DNA of 10,772 nt from Rhodospirillaceae bacterium (GCA_018700655.1 JABIUG010000207.1:1-10772); one strand, 5' to 3'; shown: positions 1-8,033, counted from the stretch's first letter. The notes: generated by a model not told the origin, from the letters alone. A program made the numbers and translations.

Positions 1-263
1 GTGCGCTCGTGCGTTTCGAACAACACAATCTGGTCGATTCTCTGCCACCGGTCACCGCCGTTGATATAGCGCTGTGTCGAAATGTATTCATTTATCTCGA
101 TGGTTCCGCTCAGGAACGTGCGGTTGGCTTGCTGCGGACCGCCTTGCGTCCGGGCGGCGATCTGCTGCTTGGTGTGACCGATCGCTTGCCGGTGGGGTGT
201 GGTTTCGAGCGTTCTGCGACCGGAACCGCTGTCATCTATCGCAAGCAGGGCGGCTCGACATGA
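1..263 (+). CDS. cheR: CheR chemoreceptor glutamate methyltransferase, C-terminal part
   Basis: Only the last 86 residues are present; the gene begins before the window, with its reading frame entering at position 3. CheR transfers a methyl group from S-adenosylmethionine to glutamates of chemoreceptors in the cytoplasm, setting adaptation. The visible part carries the hallmark end of the methyltransferase fold: a D-I-A-L-C-R-N-V-F-I-Y-L-D segment (family consensus D-x-I-x-C-R-N-V-x-I-Y-F) followed about 20 residues later by L-R-P-G-G-D-L-L-L-G. The usual serine-glutamate-serine after this glycine is replaced by V-T-D-R-L. The stop codon TGA at 261-263 overlaps the next start (ATGA), which points to translational coupling with the CheW-domain gene. 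Substrate receptors are not in the window. Confidence 0.9.
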   Translation, partial: ALVRFEQHNLVDSLPPVTAVDIALCRNVFIYLDGSAQERAVGLLRTALRPGGDLLLGVTDRLPVGCGFERSATGTAVIYRKQGGST

Positions 264-1423
264 AACTGAGTCTGCTCATGCGTGTTGGCGATGACCGTTA
301 TGCGATCGATCTTGATCAGGTCGTGCGTGTCGCGCCTGCCCTGACTGCCGCGCCCTTGCCTTTTGCTGTCTCGGCGCTGGAAGGGCTTGCCGCCTATGGC
401 CGCGATATCGTGCCGCAGATGTCATTGTGTCAGACCGTCGGAAAGACCGATGCCCTGTCAGAGGGTGACTATGTTGTGCTTGCGCGCACCGCATCGGGCA
501 TTCTTGCCTTGCGTCATGATGGTTTCGACGGTGTTCGGGAATTGCCTGATGGCAGGATGGCGCCCATGGCGTCACCTGTCGGTGACTGCCGTACCAGCAT
601 GATCAAGCTTGCCGGGTTCCGAATTTATGGAATCGATGCCCGGCGCATTCGTATTCCCGGTGAAGCTTCCTTGCCCTCCGTGGCCCCGCTGGCACAGCGC
701 AACGACGATGCCGACCGACATCAAGAGCCGATATCGCGTGTCCGACAGCGCAAGATGCTGGTTTGTGAAGATCAGGGTGTGCAGGTCTTCTTTGATCCGT
801 TCCTGGTAACCCGAATCGCTTCGACCGCCGAAGGAGTCATCGTCGTCGCGCTTCTCCACGAAGGGCTGAGTGCGAACCGACAGGTCGAGCGTGTCATGGG
901 TATGGTGGAGGAAGACAGCAGCAGCAGGCCGGAAGGTGGCATTGTCTTTGCGCCTGGTTCCGCCGACCTTGCCGATCTCGAGTGGCAGTTGGCCGATGAC
1001 CTGAAATCTGAAGAGGCTGCAGAGAACGAACACGAGAGCAGGCAACCGGTGTTTCAGCTCAGCGCTGGTTCGACCCACTGGGCCGTGCGTACCGGTGATG
1101 TCCAGTCGATCGCGCAGGTGCGAAGCTGGTGCGCGCTGGACTGGTCAAAAGGCGGCGCTGATGGCCTTGTCGTCGTTTCCGGCGATGTTCTGCCCGCTAT
1201 CAGGCTGGGCGGAGCATCACATGCCGGCGCGATGTGCGTGGTTGTCCGTGATGGCACCCATGCCTGGGCGCTTGTTTGCGACAACGCCATGGACCTGGGG
1301 TCGGTTCCTTCGGGTGCCCAGGCCGCAAGCAGTCCGGTCTCGCGTGAGGTCGTCGAAGTTGATGGTACGCCGATGATGGTCCTTGAGCCGCGCTGGCTTG
1401 ACCGCTGGGGCGAGGCGGCATGA
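260..1423 (+). CDS. Long CheW-domain coupling-type protein (two, perhaps three CheW-like modules)
   Basis: This 387-residue protein is more than twice the length of an ordinary CheW (about 150-170). Residues 1-125 follow the CheW pattern: a strand with G-D-D-R-Y-A-I-D, then V-V-R-V, a leucine-proline, a G-R-D-I-V-P turn and later a hydrophobic strand pair. Residues about 262-375 repeat it more weakly: F-Q-L-S, A-V-R-T-G-D-V-Q, G-D-V-L-P, then M-C-V-V-V and W-A-L-V-C-D. The stretch between (about 160-225) may be a third degenerate copy, followed by an acidic linker. CheW domains dock to receptors and to the CheA regulatory domain, so a scaffold role in the receptor-kinase array is inferred. 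The ATG at 260 is chosen because it overlaps the cheR stop and has AGGG at 247-250; an open frame back to 74 would run through cheR. It overlaps cheB by ATGA. Confidence 0.75.
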   Translation: MKLSLLMRVGDDRYAIDLDQVVRVAPALTAAPLPFAVSALEGLAAYGRDIVPQMSLCQTVGKTDALSEGDYVVLARTASGILALRHDGFDGVRELPDGRMAPMASPVGDCRTSMIKLAGFRIYGIDARRIRIPGEASLPSVAPLAQRNDDADRHQEPISRVRQRKMLVCEDQGVQVFFDPFLVTRIASTAEGVIVVALLHEGLSANRQVERVMGMVEEDSSSRPEGGIVFAPGSADLADLEWQLADDLKSEEAAENEHESRQPVFQLSAGSTHWAVRTGDVQSIAQVRSWCALDWSKGGADGLVVVSGDVLPAIRLGGASHAGAMCVVVRDGTHAWALVCDNAMDLGSVPSGAQAASSPVSREVVEVDGTPMMVLEPRWLDRWGEAA

Positions 1424-2493
1424 CGGGCCAGGCCCCGATCCGTGTGGCGATCGTGGACGATTCCGCGTTCATGCGTATCGCGTTGCGCCAGATGCTTGGC
1501 CGTTCGCCCGATGTCGAGATCGTTGCAGAGGGACGCAACGGGCGCGAGGCGATCGAAATCGCCCAGAGAGAACAGCCGGACCTGATGACGCTGGATGTTC
1601 TGATGCCCGAACTCAATGGTTTGGAAGCTCTGGCCGGCATCATGGAATCGGCGCCTTGTCCGGTGCTGATGATCAGCACGGAGACGCAGCAGGGCGCGGA
1701 GACGACGATGCGGGCGCTAGATCTCGGCGCGGTCGATTTTATCGCCAAGACGACGGATATGGCCACGCTTGATATGGCCTGGATCGGAAACAAACTGATC
1801 GAAAAGGTGACCTATTGGGCACGTCAGAACCGGCCGGCGCAACGTGTGCGCAAGGTGCCTGAACAGGCTGTCTTGCGCTCTGTGGAGGAGCTAGCGAGGG
1901 TTCCAGACATGATTGTGATTGCGGCTTCGACCGGCGGCCCCCGCGCGATCACGGAGTTGGTCGGAGGCATGCGCGCTCCGCTCTGCCCGGTGGTGGTCGC
2001 ACAGCATATGCCTGAAGGGTTTACGGAAGATTTCGCGCGCCATCTCGCTCTGCGCAGTGGCCATCAGGTGGTAGAGGTTCAGAGCGGTGGAGAAATCCTG
2101 CCCGGAGGCATGACCATTCTGGAAGGTGGCGTCGACAGCGAGGTCAAACGCAGTCAGGCAGGCAGATTCGAGGTCATGACACGTGGGACACATCAGGGGG
2201 TGGTGCATCCCTCGGCCGATCTTCTGATGCAATCGGTTGCCGAACACTGCAAGCTTGCCGCAGCAGTCATCCTGACGGGAATGGGTGATGACGGTGTTGT
2301 CGGTTCGCGCCTGTTTGCTGCCAAGGGATGGCCCGTTCTGGCCCAGGAGCCCGCCAGTTGTGTTGTTGCCGGCATGCCAGGTGCGGTCATCGCTGCCGGC
2401 ATGGCTACGGCCGTACTGCCGATCGCCGGAATTGCGCGCCAGCTGAATCGGTGGGCAGTGCCGCGCAAGGGTCCAGGAGGGCGCCATGGTTGA
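1420..2493 (+). CDS. cheB: CheB protein-glutamate methylesterase/deamidase
   Basis: CheB removes methyl groups from chemoreceptor glutamates, opposing CheR, and is activated by phosphoryl transfer from CheA. The 357-residue length is normal for the family. Residues 7-125 are a receiver domain with acidic pair D13-D14, phospho-acceptor D59 (in L-D-V-L-M-P), and K110. A linker of about 45 residues leads to the esterase domain, where the catalytic triad is visible: S170 in A-A-S-T-G-G-P, H196 in A-Q-H-M-P, and D291 in T-G-M-G-D-D-G. The start ATG overlaps the previous stop and is preceded by GAGG at 1412-1415. After K110 there is a threonine rather than proline, a small departure from the K-P usual in receivers. 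All catalytic residues are intact, so the enzyme is expected to be active. Confidence 0.95.
   Translation: MTGQAPIRVAIVDDSAFMRIALRQMLGRSPDVEIVAEGRNGREAIEIAQREQPDLMTLDVLMPELNGLEALAGIMESAPCPVLMISTETQQGAETTMRALDLGAVDFIAKTTDMATLDMAWIGNKLIEKVTYWARQNRPAQRVRKVPEQAVLRSVEELARVPDMIVIAASTGGPRAITELVGGMRAPLCPVVVAQHMPEGFTEDFARHLALRSGHQVVEVQSGGEILPGGMTILEGGVDSEVKRSQAGRFEVMTRGTHQGVVHPSADLLMQSVAEHCKLAAAVILTGMGDDGVVGSRLFAAKGWPVLAQEPASCVVAGMPGAVIAAGMATAVLPIAGIARQLNRWAVPRKGPGGRHG
2475..2480 (+). promoter_or_regulatory. Strong ribosome binding site for the stand-alone receiver
   Basis: AGGAGG ends five bases before the ATG at 2486. It lies inside the 3' end of cheB and fixes the start of the next gene, allowing it to be made at a higher level than simple coupling would give. 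Confidence 0.8.
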
Positions 2494-2896
2494 AAGAGTG
2501 CTGGTGGTTGACGATTCCTCGCTGATGCGTGTCGTGATCAAGGATTTGATGGCGGCCGACGATGCTTTCGAGGTCGTTGGTGAAGCGGTTGATGGCCATG
2601 AAGCCCTCTCGCAGGCACGGGAACTGAAACCAGATCTGATTCTGCTCGATATCGAGATGCCGCGCATGAACGGGATTGAAGCGTTGAAGCGTCTCTCGCT
2701 GCTATCGACTGCACCGGTTGTGATTGTTTCGTCTGCAGCACAGGTTGGATCGGATCAGGCGCTCGAGGCCCTGCGGCTGGGCGCTGCTGCCGTGGTTGCC
2801 AAGCCTTCCGGCGCACTCAGCCTCGACCTGGAGGCCAAACGTGGCCACGAAATCGTCCGTGCGGCCCGACAGGCCGTAGGCCTTGATGGTGCTTGA
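2486..2896 (+). CDS. Stand-alone response regulator receiver of CheB type, no output domain
   Basis: This 136-residue protein is a single receiver domain. The acidic pair D9-D10, phospho-acceptor D55 in L-L-D-I-E-M-P, the S82-S83 pair at the switch position and K106 are all present. It resembles the receiver of CheB more than CheY: the I-E-M-P-x-M-N-G loop and the K-P-S-G-A-L-S-L-D tail after the lysine are typical of CheB N-terminal halves, yet the protein stops where the linker and esterase would follow. It starts eight bases inside cheB with a strong AGGAGG, and its stop overlaps the cheA start (TGATG). Likely jobs, inferred from position, are a CheA phosphate sink or a competitor of the CheB receiver; a motor-binding CheY role is also possible. 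Confidence 0.85.
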   Translation: MVERVLVVDDSSLMRVVIKDLMAADDAFEVVGEAVDGHEALSQARELKPDLILLDIEMPRMNGIEALKRLSLLSTAPVVIVSSAAQVGSDQALEALRLGAAAVVAKPSGALSLDLEAKRGHEIVRAARQAVGLDGA

Positions 2897-5592
2897 TGGA
2901 CGACATCCAGGAAGTCCTGTGGCAACAGTTCGAGATCGAGGTTTCCGAACACCTCGACATTCTCGAACGCGAGCTCGGGTCACCTGATAACGCCTCTGCA
3001 CCCGATGCTATCGCGACCATCTTCCGCTCCTTCCATTCGACCAAGGGGCTTGGCGCCGCTATGGGCGTCACCAGCGTCGAGGCCCTGTCACACAGTGCAG
3101 AGAGCCTGTTTGCACAGGTGCGGGACGGTCACAGGGCCCTGGATGCCGGCCTCGCCGAAACTCTCCTGCAGGTGGTTGATGCCTTGCGTGCGATGGTTCC
3201 TGAAGCGGTTGCGCAACGTGGTGACGCGACAGAACGCAACGACCTTCTGGAATTGCTGGCGACCCAGGGTCCGATCTCCTCATCCGCGACTGCAAATAGG
3301 GATACGGCGGGGAGTGGCGATGCGCTCGATGCCGCTGACGAGGGTATTGCACGTATAGCCGATCGTCTGGCGGCAGTGATGAGCGATCTGGTGGCGGCCC
3401 TGATGCCCGATTGCGAATCCGATGCCTTGCGCCGGTTGGATGATGATCTGCTCGAACTCGATGAAGCGATCGGCCCACTGGGTCTGCAGGGGCTGCGGCG
3501 CCAGTTGCGCCAACTCAGCCGGGCCGTGCGCAAAGAGGGCCCTGACGACCCGTTGATCCGTGGATTGGCGGTGGCGCTTGGTACCGTCGAGGAGCTGACC
3601 GGCCGATCCGCCGGGCGCCGTGAACTGCTCAGCCATGTTGCGCAACGCAGTGCCGGAAAACTGCTGCGTGCCTGCGCCACGGCCGCCGAGTGGCTGATGG
3701 AGGAGGCTGATGCCGATCAGGCGATTGTTGCCCTGCGCGATGCAGCAGACCACGCGGGGCTGCTTGAGCTGCCGCACTCTGTCACGGTTCTTACCCTGGC
3801 TTCAGATGTTCTCCAGCGTGGTACACCGACCGAGATCACACGTCAGCGTATCGGGCGGATTGCCGATCGCATCGGTGAAACAGCGGCCTCGAATCCACCC
3901 TCCGATCTGGCAGCCGAAGACGCGGTGCGGTTCCGCGAGATGTTGCGTGCCGGCGGCCTGGCCGACAGTGCAGCTGATCTGGTCGAGCGCGCGCGTCAGC
4001 TCGGCGTCAGCGATCTGGTGCTCGATCAGCCTTCCGACGAGACGATCGAAAAACTGCGAAGCGTGCTGGATGACCCCAATCTGATCCTGCTCGAACTAGA
4101 GGCTAACCTGGAATCCGATTCCGGGTTGGCGGCCCGTGTGGCAACCTGGATCGGAGACAATGCCGACCCCCTGGCGAGCCGTGTTGTTGCATCCGGTGAT
4201 GTCCCGCGCACCAGGCTCCTCGTTGCCACAGCAGCGCGTCCGGCAGCAATCAAAGCCGATCTCAACACGCTTGATCCCGGCCGTGGTCAGCTGAACGTTC
4301 GCATTTGTGATGGTCATGAAGCCGAAGAGGCCGAGCAGCAGGCGGCACAAAAGGTTGAGGAGATTGTGCGTGTTCCGGCACGTGCGATTGACGACTTGCT
4401 GGATCGGTTGAGCGAATTGATGCCGGTCGCTGCCGGCCTTGAAGAACTGGCGGGCGAGGACCGTTTAGAGGCAATCCTGCGTTCCGGTGGCGCACACCAG
4501 GGATTGTCGACCGAGTTGCTTGCTGAAGCCGGCACGGGTATGGCCGATCATCGAGACCGGCTGCGCACGGTTGCCGACGACCTGGGGCGAGTTCTGCGTG
4601 GCTTGCGCGATGCCACGATGGACCTGCGTGTCGTGCCGATCGAAACCTTGTTTAACCGGTTCCCTCGCGTCGCTCGCGATTTGGCACGCAGTCAGGCCAA
4701 GGAGATCCGGGTCACGGTCGAAGGCAACGACGCCCGTATCGACAAGGGCATGATCGAACAATTGACCGATCCATTGATGCACATGGTGCGCAATGCCGTG
4801 GACCACGGCATGGAACCGCCTGACGAACGGGAAGCTGCTGGAAAGCCGCGTCATGGCCAGATTGAATTGCGCGCCGAGCAGCGCGGCGAGCATGTCGTGG
4901 TCGAGCTTCGCGACGATGGCCGTGGCATCGATGCCACCAGAATTCGTGCCAAAGCCGTCGAACGAGGCATGTTGCGTCAGGGCGAAGCCGATGCGCTGGG
5001 TGAGGATGCCGCAATGCGCCTGATTTTCGAACCCGGATTTTCCACCACACAGGACGTTACACAGACATCGGGGCGCGGTGTCGGAATGGATGTCGTGTCA
5101 TCGGCCGTGTCGCATCTGGGCGGATCGATTTCTGTCAGCTCCATCCCGGGCGAAGGCACCACGCTATCCCTGGATCTACCGCTTTCGGTTGCCCTGCAAC
5201 GTACGCTGCTTGTTGAATTGGGTCCGCAGTTGTTCGCTATTCCCGATCGCAGGGTGGTCGGAATCGTGCGGGCCAATGGCGGGTCGACCGTCGACCTTCC
5301 CAATGAGAAGGGTGTGCCGATCGCCCCGCTTGGTGAACTGCTCGGTATGCCTGGTGGCGACGACGTGCCCGATGAACGGCTGGTAGTGATCTCGTCTGGC
5401 GGGCGGAGCCTTGGGCTACGGGTCGATCGCATCCTGCGTCGCAGCGATATCTTTGTCAGGGATACCCATCCCGCGATCGCGCGAATTCCAGGCCTGGGTG
5501 GCGTCACCCATGTTGCTGATGGCCGGATTGCGATGATCCTCGATCCCGATGGTCTGATCGCCCTGTCAGAGCGCGACGCCGGTCAACTCTGA
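2896..5592 (+). CDS. cheA: CheA chemotaxis histidine kinase (long form)
   Basis: CheA autophosphorylates under receptor control and passes the phosphate to CheY and CheB. The 898-residue chain shows an N-terminal HPt domain with phospho-histidine H47 in F-H-S-T-K-G; a long region (about 150-470) of uncertain fold; a dimerisation segment (about 490-600); an HATPase domain with N-box H629-M-V-R-N-A-V-D-H-G, G1 box D673-D-G-R-G-I-D and G2 box G726-R-G-V-G-M-D; and a C-terminal CheW-like regulatory domain (about 766-893). Typical CheA proteins are about 650-750 residues; the surplus is the middle region, which is not a clear P2 domain and has no second H-x-x-K-G motif. ATG at 2896 overlaps the previous stop by one base; a TTG codon directly before it is an unlikely alternative start. 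It is the last gene of the operon. Confidence 0.95.
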   Translation: MDDIQEVLWQQFEIEVSEHLDILERELGSPDNASAPDAIATIFRSFHSTKGLGAAMGVTSVEALSHSAESLFAQVRDGHRALDAGLAETLLQVVDALRAMVPEAVAQRGDATERNDLLELLATQGPISSSATANRDTAGSGDALDAADEGIARIADRLAAVMSDLVAALMPDCESDALRRLDDDLLELDEAIGPLGLQGLRRQLRQLSRAVRKEGPDDPLIRGLAVALGTVEELTGRSAGRRELLSHVAQRSAGKLLRACATAAEWLMEEADADQAIVALRDAADHAGLLELPHSVTVLTLASDVLQRGTPTEITRQRIGRIADRIGETAASNPPSDLAAEDAVRFREMLRAGGLADSAADLVERARQLGVSDLVLDQPSDETIEKLRSVLDDPNLILLELEANLESDSGLAARVATWIGDNADPLASRVVASGDVPRTRLLVATAARPAAIKADLNTLDPGRGQLNVRICDGHEAEEAEQQAAQKVEEIVRVPARAIDDLLDRLSELMPVAAGLEELAGEDRLEAILRSGGAHQGLSTELLAEAGTGMADHRDRLRTVADDLGRVLRGLRDATMDLRVVPIETLFNRFPRVARDLARSQAKEIRVTVEGNDARIDKGMIEQLTDPLMHMVRNAVDHGMEPPDEREAAGKPRHGQIELRAEQRGEHVVVELRDDGRGIDATRIRAKAVERGMLRQGEADALGEDAAMRLIFEPGFSTTQDVTQTSGRGVGMDVVSSAVSHLGGSISVSSIPGEGTTLSLDLPLSVALQRTLLVELGPQLFAIPDRRVVGIVRANGGSTVDLPNEKGVPIAPLGELLGMPGGDDVPDERLVVISSGGRSLGLRVDRILRRSDIFVRDTHPAIARIPGLGGVTHVADGRIAMILDPDGLIALSERDAGQL

Positions 5593-5617
5593 AGCCAGTG
5601 CAGGGTCATATAAGGTT

Positions 5618-5637
5618 GAGCCGACCGGGCTCGGTCG
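5618..5637 (+). terminator. Possible hairpin between convergent operons
   Basis: Two overlapping perfect inverted repeats lie between cheA and the converging kinase fragment: GAGCC-gaccg-GGCTC at 5618-5632 and CGACCG-ggct-CGGTCG at 5622-5637. The position, 8 bases past the minus-strand stop and 26 past the plus-strand stop, suits a two-way terminator. There is no clean T-run on either side (TTGCTGTT on plus), so intrinsic termination would be weak. Confidence 0.35.
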
Positions 5638-5644
5638 TTGCTGT

Positions 5645-6340
5645 TCAGGGATCGGCCTTGCCGAGTGCGCGCATGGTCGCCACGCAGGAATCGGTCAGGT
5701 CGTTGATCAACCGTTCGAGCGAGGCGAGGTCGGCCTCCGACTTTGAAGCCTGTTCAAGCGAGACCGATGCGTCACTGACCAGGCCGAATCCCAGATTGAG
5801 TGCACCGCCCTTCAAACGATGGGCCAGGGAAATAACCTTTGTATGGTCTTTCGCGGCTGCCGCGGCAACGATTTCGTCGGTTGTTCCCTTGCAGGTCACG
5901 CGGAAGAGTTCGATCAGGTCGTCAACCTTTTCAGCGCCTATCATCTCCCGCAGGCTTTCGAGCAGCCCTTCATCAATCCGTACGGAGAGTGTGTTCTCAC
6001 CGGATCCTCCACCCGGTCGTGCAGGACGACAATTGGCGACCGATTGCTCGTCGATCGCTTGGGCAAGGCGCAACGGGTCGATCGGTTTGGTGAGCACCTG
6101 ATCCATGCCGACACTGAGGCATAGTCGTACGGAATCGGGCATGGCGTTGGCTGTCAACGCGATGATCGGAACGCTTGCCAGCACCGGGTCGGCAAGGCTT
6201 CTGATCTCGCGGGTAGCCTCCAGCCCATCCATATGCGGCAATTGAATATCCATCAGGATGAGGTCGAAGCGCTCGGTCTCGGCATGGCGTAAAGCATCAA
6301 TGCCGTTGTCGACGGTCACCACTGTATGGCCGTCATGCAT
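5645..6340 (-). CDS. REC-HPt tail of the hybrid histidine kinase, separated by an in-frame TAG
   Basis: This is the downstream part of the hybrid kinase, in the same frame as the gene before it and separated by a TAG at 6350-6352. From the ATG at 6340 it would be 231 residues. It holds most of a receiver domain: phospho-acceptor D31 in L-I-L-M-D-I-Q-L-P, T63 and K85 in T-K-P-I-D. A proline/glycine-rich linker follows, then an HPt domain with H174 in A-H-R-L-K-G-G-A. Made alone it would lack strand 1 and the acidic pair of the receiver (these lie before the stop), so the receiver should not work, although the HPt might fold. An AGGA seven bases before the ATG, partly within the stop codon, could allow re-initiation. 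Most likely this is one gene with the upstream part, broken by a point mutation or a sequence error. Confidence 0.8.
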   Translation of the reverse strand: MHDGHTVVTVDNGIDALRHAETERFDLILMDIQLPHMDGLEATREIRSLADPVLASVPIIALTANAMPDSVRLCLSVGMDQVLTKPIDPLRLAQAIDEQSVANCRPARPGGGSGENTLSVRIDEGLLESLREMIGAEKVDDLIELFRVTCKGTTDEIVAAAAAKDHTKVISLAHRLKGGALNLGFGLVSDASVSLEQASKSEADLASLERLINDLTDSCVATMRALGKADP

Positions 6341-6349
6341 CAGGAGATC

Positions 6350-6352
6350 CTA
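6350..6352 (-). other. In-frame amber codon within the kinase receiver domain
   Basis: Read on the minus strand, the codons are AAG GTT GCC TAG GAT CTC CTG ATG, giving K-V-A-stop-D-L-L-M. In hybrid kinase receivers this helix commonly reads N-Q-K-V-A-L-x-L-L, so TAG most simply replaces TTG (Leu) by one base. It is codon 557 counted from the ATG at 8020. The other complete genes here end in TGA, or TAA for cheC. Confidence 0.9.
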
Positions 6353-8020
6353 GGCAACCTTCTGATTGATTTCGTTGTCTTCGACCAGAAGGATGTGTCG
6401 TGGTGAAACCTTCGGGTAGGCTGCGGGTCTTGCGCTTTGTCTTTCGATTTCGCTCTTGGTGCTTCTGCTCAGAGTGATGCCGAACCAGAATGTGCTGCCG
6501 TGACCGACGTCGCTATTGACGCCGATATTGCCGCCCATCGCTTCGACGATACGTTTGCAAATCGCCAGACCAAGGCCGGTCCCCCCACGCCGCCGCGCTT
6601 CGGCACTGTCGACCTGGTAGAATTCGGTGAAGAGCTGTTCTTGGGCCTTTGCCGCAATTCCGATCCCGGTGTCCTTGACTGCAAAACGCAGGCGCACGGT
6701 TACGTCGGTCTGATCGACTTGGGTGACCTGAATCTTGATATCGCCGTGCTCGGTGAACTTGATCGCGTTGCCGATCAGGTTGAGCAGCACCTCACGCAAA
6801 CGGCCAGGGTCCGTCTTGACCGCGCGCGGGACGTTTTTATCCATCTCGACGGAGAGTCCGACGGCCTTTTCCTCGGCACGTGCCGCCATCACCGCCACCA
6901 GATTGCGCACCAGGCGGTGAAGGTCGACGTCCTGGTTCGCCAGGTCGATCCGACCTGCTTCAAGTTTGGAGAGATCAAGCACATCGTTGAGGATCGCCAG
7001 CAGCGAATCGCCGGAATACTGGATCGTCTCGACGTAATCGCGCTGTTGATTGTCCAGTGTGCTTTCCCAGAGCATGCGCAGCGTGCCCATGATGCCGTTC
7101 AGCGGGGTCCTGATCTCGTGGCTCACCATCGCCAGAAATTCGGTACGCGCTCTGGCTTGTTCTGTCGCGCGGTCACGTTCGCTGGTCAGGGCCAGTTCGG
7201 TAGCCTTGTGCTCCGAAATATCGAAAACCCAGCACAGCACTGCCGGAGCGCGTTCGAAACTGGTCACTTCAGCCGTAACTTGTGCCCACAATCTGGTTCC
7301 GTCACGGCGACGAAAGCGAACCTCGACGGTGTCGATGGGCTCAGCGATCTGTTTCAGGAAATCATCGGGTTCGATGAACAGCCCGTTGGCTGCCATCCCC
7401 ACGAGTTCCTGCTGGTCGCCCAGCACAATTTCGGCAAGACGGTGATTGGCATAACGCACGATGCCGCCGCCATCGATGATGGCTGCGCCGACCGGGCTGG
7501 TGTTGAGCAGACTTCGCAGGTGTTGTTCGTTTCGCGCCAGTTCTTCGGCCAGGTCGCCCATCTCGGCTGCCTGACTCTTCAGGAACTGCTCGCGGTGGAC
7601 GGAGTTGGTTACGTCCATGAGTTCGATCAGGCAGAACCGCCCGCCACGCGCTTCGAGCGGTTTGATCGTTGCCTGATGTTCAATTTTTTCGCCCGTTCCG
7701 GCCTCGTTCAGGGTTCGCTCCAACGGGAGCAGGCGAGGATTGAGGGCACGCGACAGAGTTGCTGCCTGGCGCAGGCGGAGTGCCGCGTCGATTGCCTGAA
7801 GGAGACGCTTGGGCAGGGGTTTTTCGAAGACCTGCTCGAGGCGCTGACCCAAAGCGGCCTGTACCGGCACACCCGAAGCTTCGGCGATCCAGTTGTTCCA
7901 GAAGACGATATCGCCATCGGCATTGAGTAAAATGACGCCGTGTTCACAGCGGCCCAGCGCGGCGCCGAACAGGTCTGCGACCTGCGGTTGGGCTTTAAGC
8001 TCGGAACGCGGTGTCGCCAT
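6350..8020 (-). CDS. Hybrid sensor histidine kinase, PAS-PAS-HisKA-HATPase part (cut off in its receiver)
   Basis: A cytoplasmic sensor kinase with no membrane segment visible. Residues about 12-125 are a PAS-like domain (G-V-I-L-L-N-A-D-G-D-I-V-F-W-N-N), then a short helical linker, and a second PAS domain about 165-285 ending with the D-I-S-E-H-K typical of PAS C-termini. HisKA carries phospho-histidine H301 in M-V-S-H-E-I-R-T-P-L-N-G. The ATPase domain shows N-L-I-G-N-A-I-K-F-T, D-T-G-I-G-I and G-G-T-G-L-G-L-A-I-C. The receiver then begins (I-L-L-V-E547-D548-N) and is cut by TAG after A556; the frame stays open for 234 more codons. The ATG at 8020 is preferred: GGAA lies shortly upstream and the start is 13 bases past the cheC stop, while an ATG at 8092 would lie inside cheC. 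The truncated product could autophosphorylate but not relay internally. Confidence 0.88.
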   Translation of the reverse strand: MATPRSELKAQPQVADLFGAALGRCEHGVILLNADGDIVFWNNWIAEASGVPVQAALGQRLEQVFEKPLPKRLLQAIDAALRLRQAATLSRALNPRLLPLERTLNEAGTGEKIEHQATIKPLEARGGRFCLIELMDVTNSVHREQFLKSQAAEMGDLAEELARNEQHLRSLLNTSPVGAAIIDGGGIVRYANHRLAEIVLGDQQELVGMAANGLFIEPDDFLKQIAEPIDTVEVRFRRRDGTRLWAQVTAEVTSFERAPAVLCWVFDISEHKATELALTSERDRATEQARARTEFLAMVSHEIRTPLNGIMGTLRMLWESTLDNQQRDYVETIQYSGDSLLAILNDVLDLSKLEAGRIDLANQDVDLHRLVRNLVAVMAARAEEKAVGLSVEMDKNVPRAVKTDPGRLREVLLNLIGNAIKFTEHGDIKIQVTQVDQTDVTVRLRFAVKDTGIGIAAKAQEQLFTEFYQVDSAEARRRGGTGLGLAICKRIVEAMGGNIGVNSDVGHGSTFWFGITLSRSTKSEIERQSARPAAYPKVSPRHILLVEDNEINQKVA

Positions 8021-8033
8021 CAAATTTCCAGGA

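Noticed and set aside
74..259. N-terminal extension of the CheW-domain protein back to 74
   Set aside because: The region is cheR in another frame, and the ATG at 260 makes a typical ATGA overlap with AGGG upstream.
6437..7930. A 497-codon open frame on the plus strand opposite the kinase
   Set aside because: It is the antisense shadow of the kinase; the minus frame shows PAS, HisKA and HATPase motifs throughout, and the plus frame shows none.
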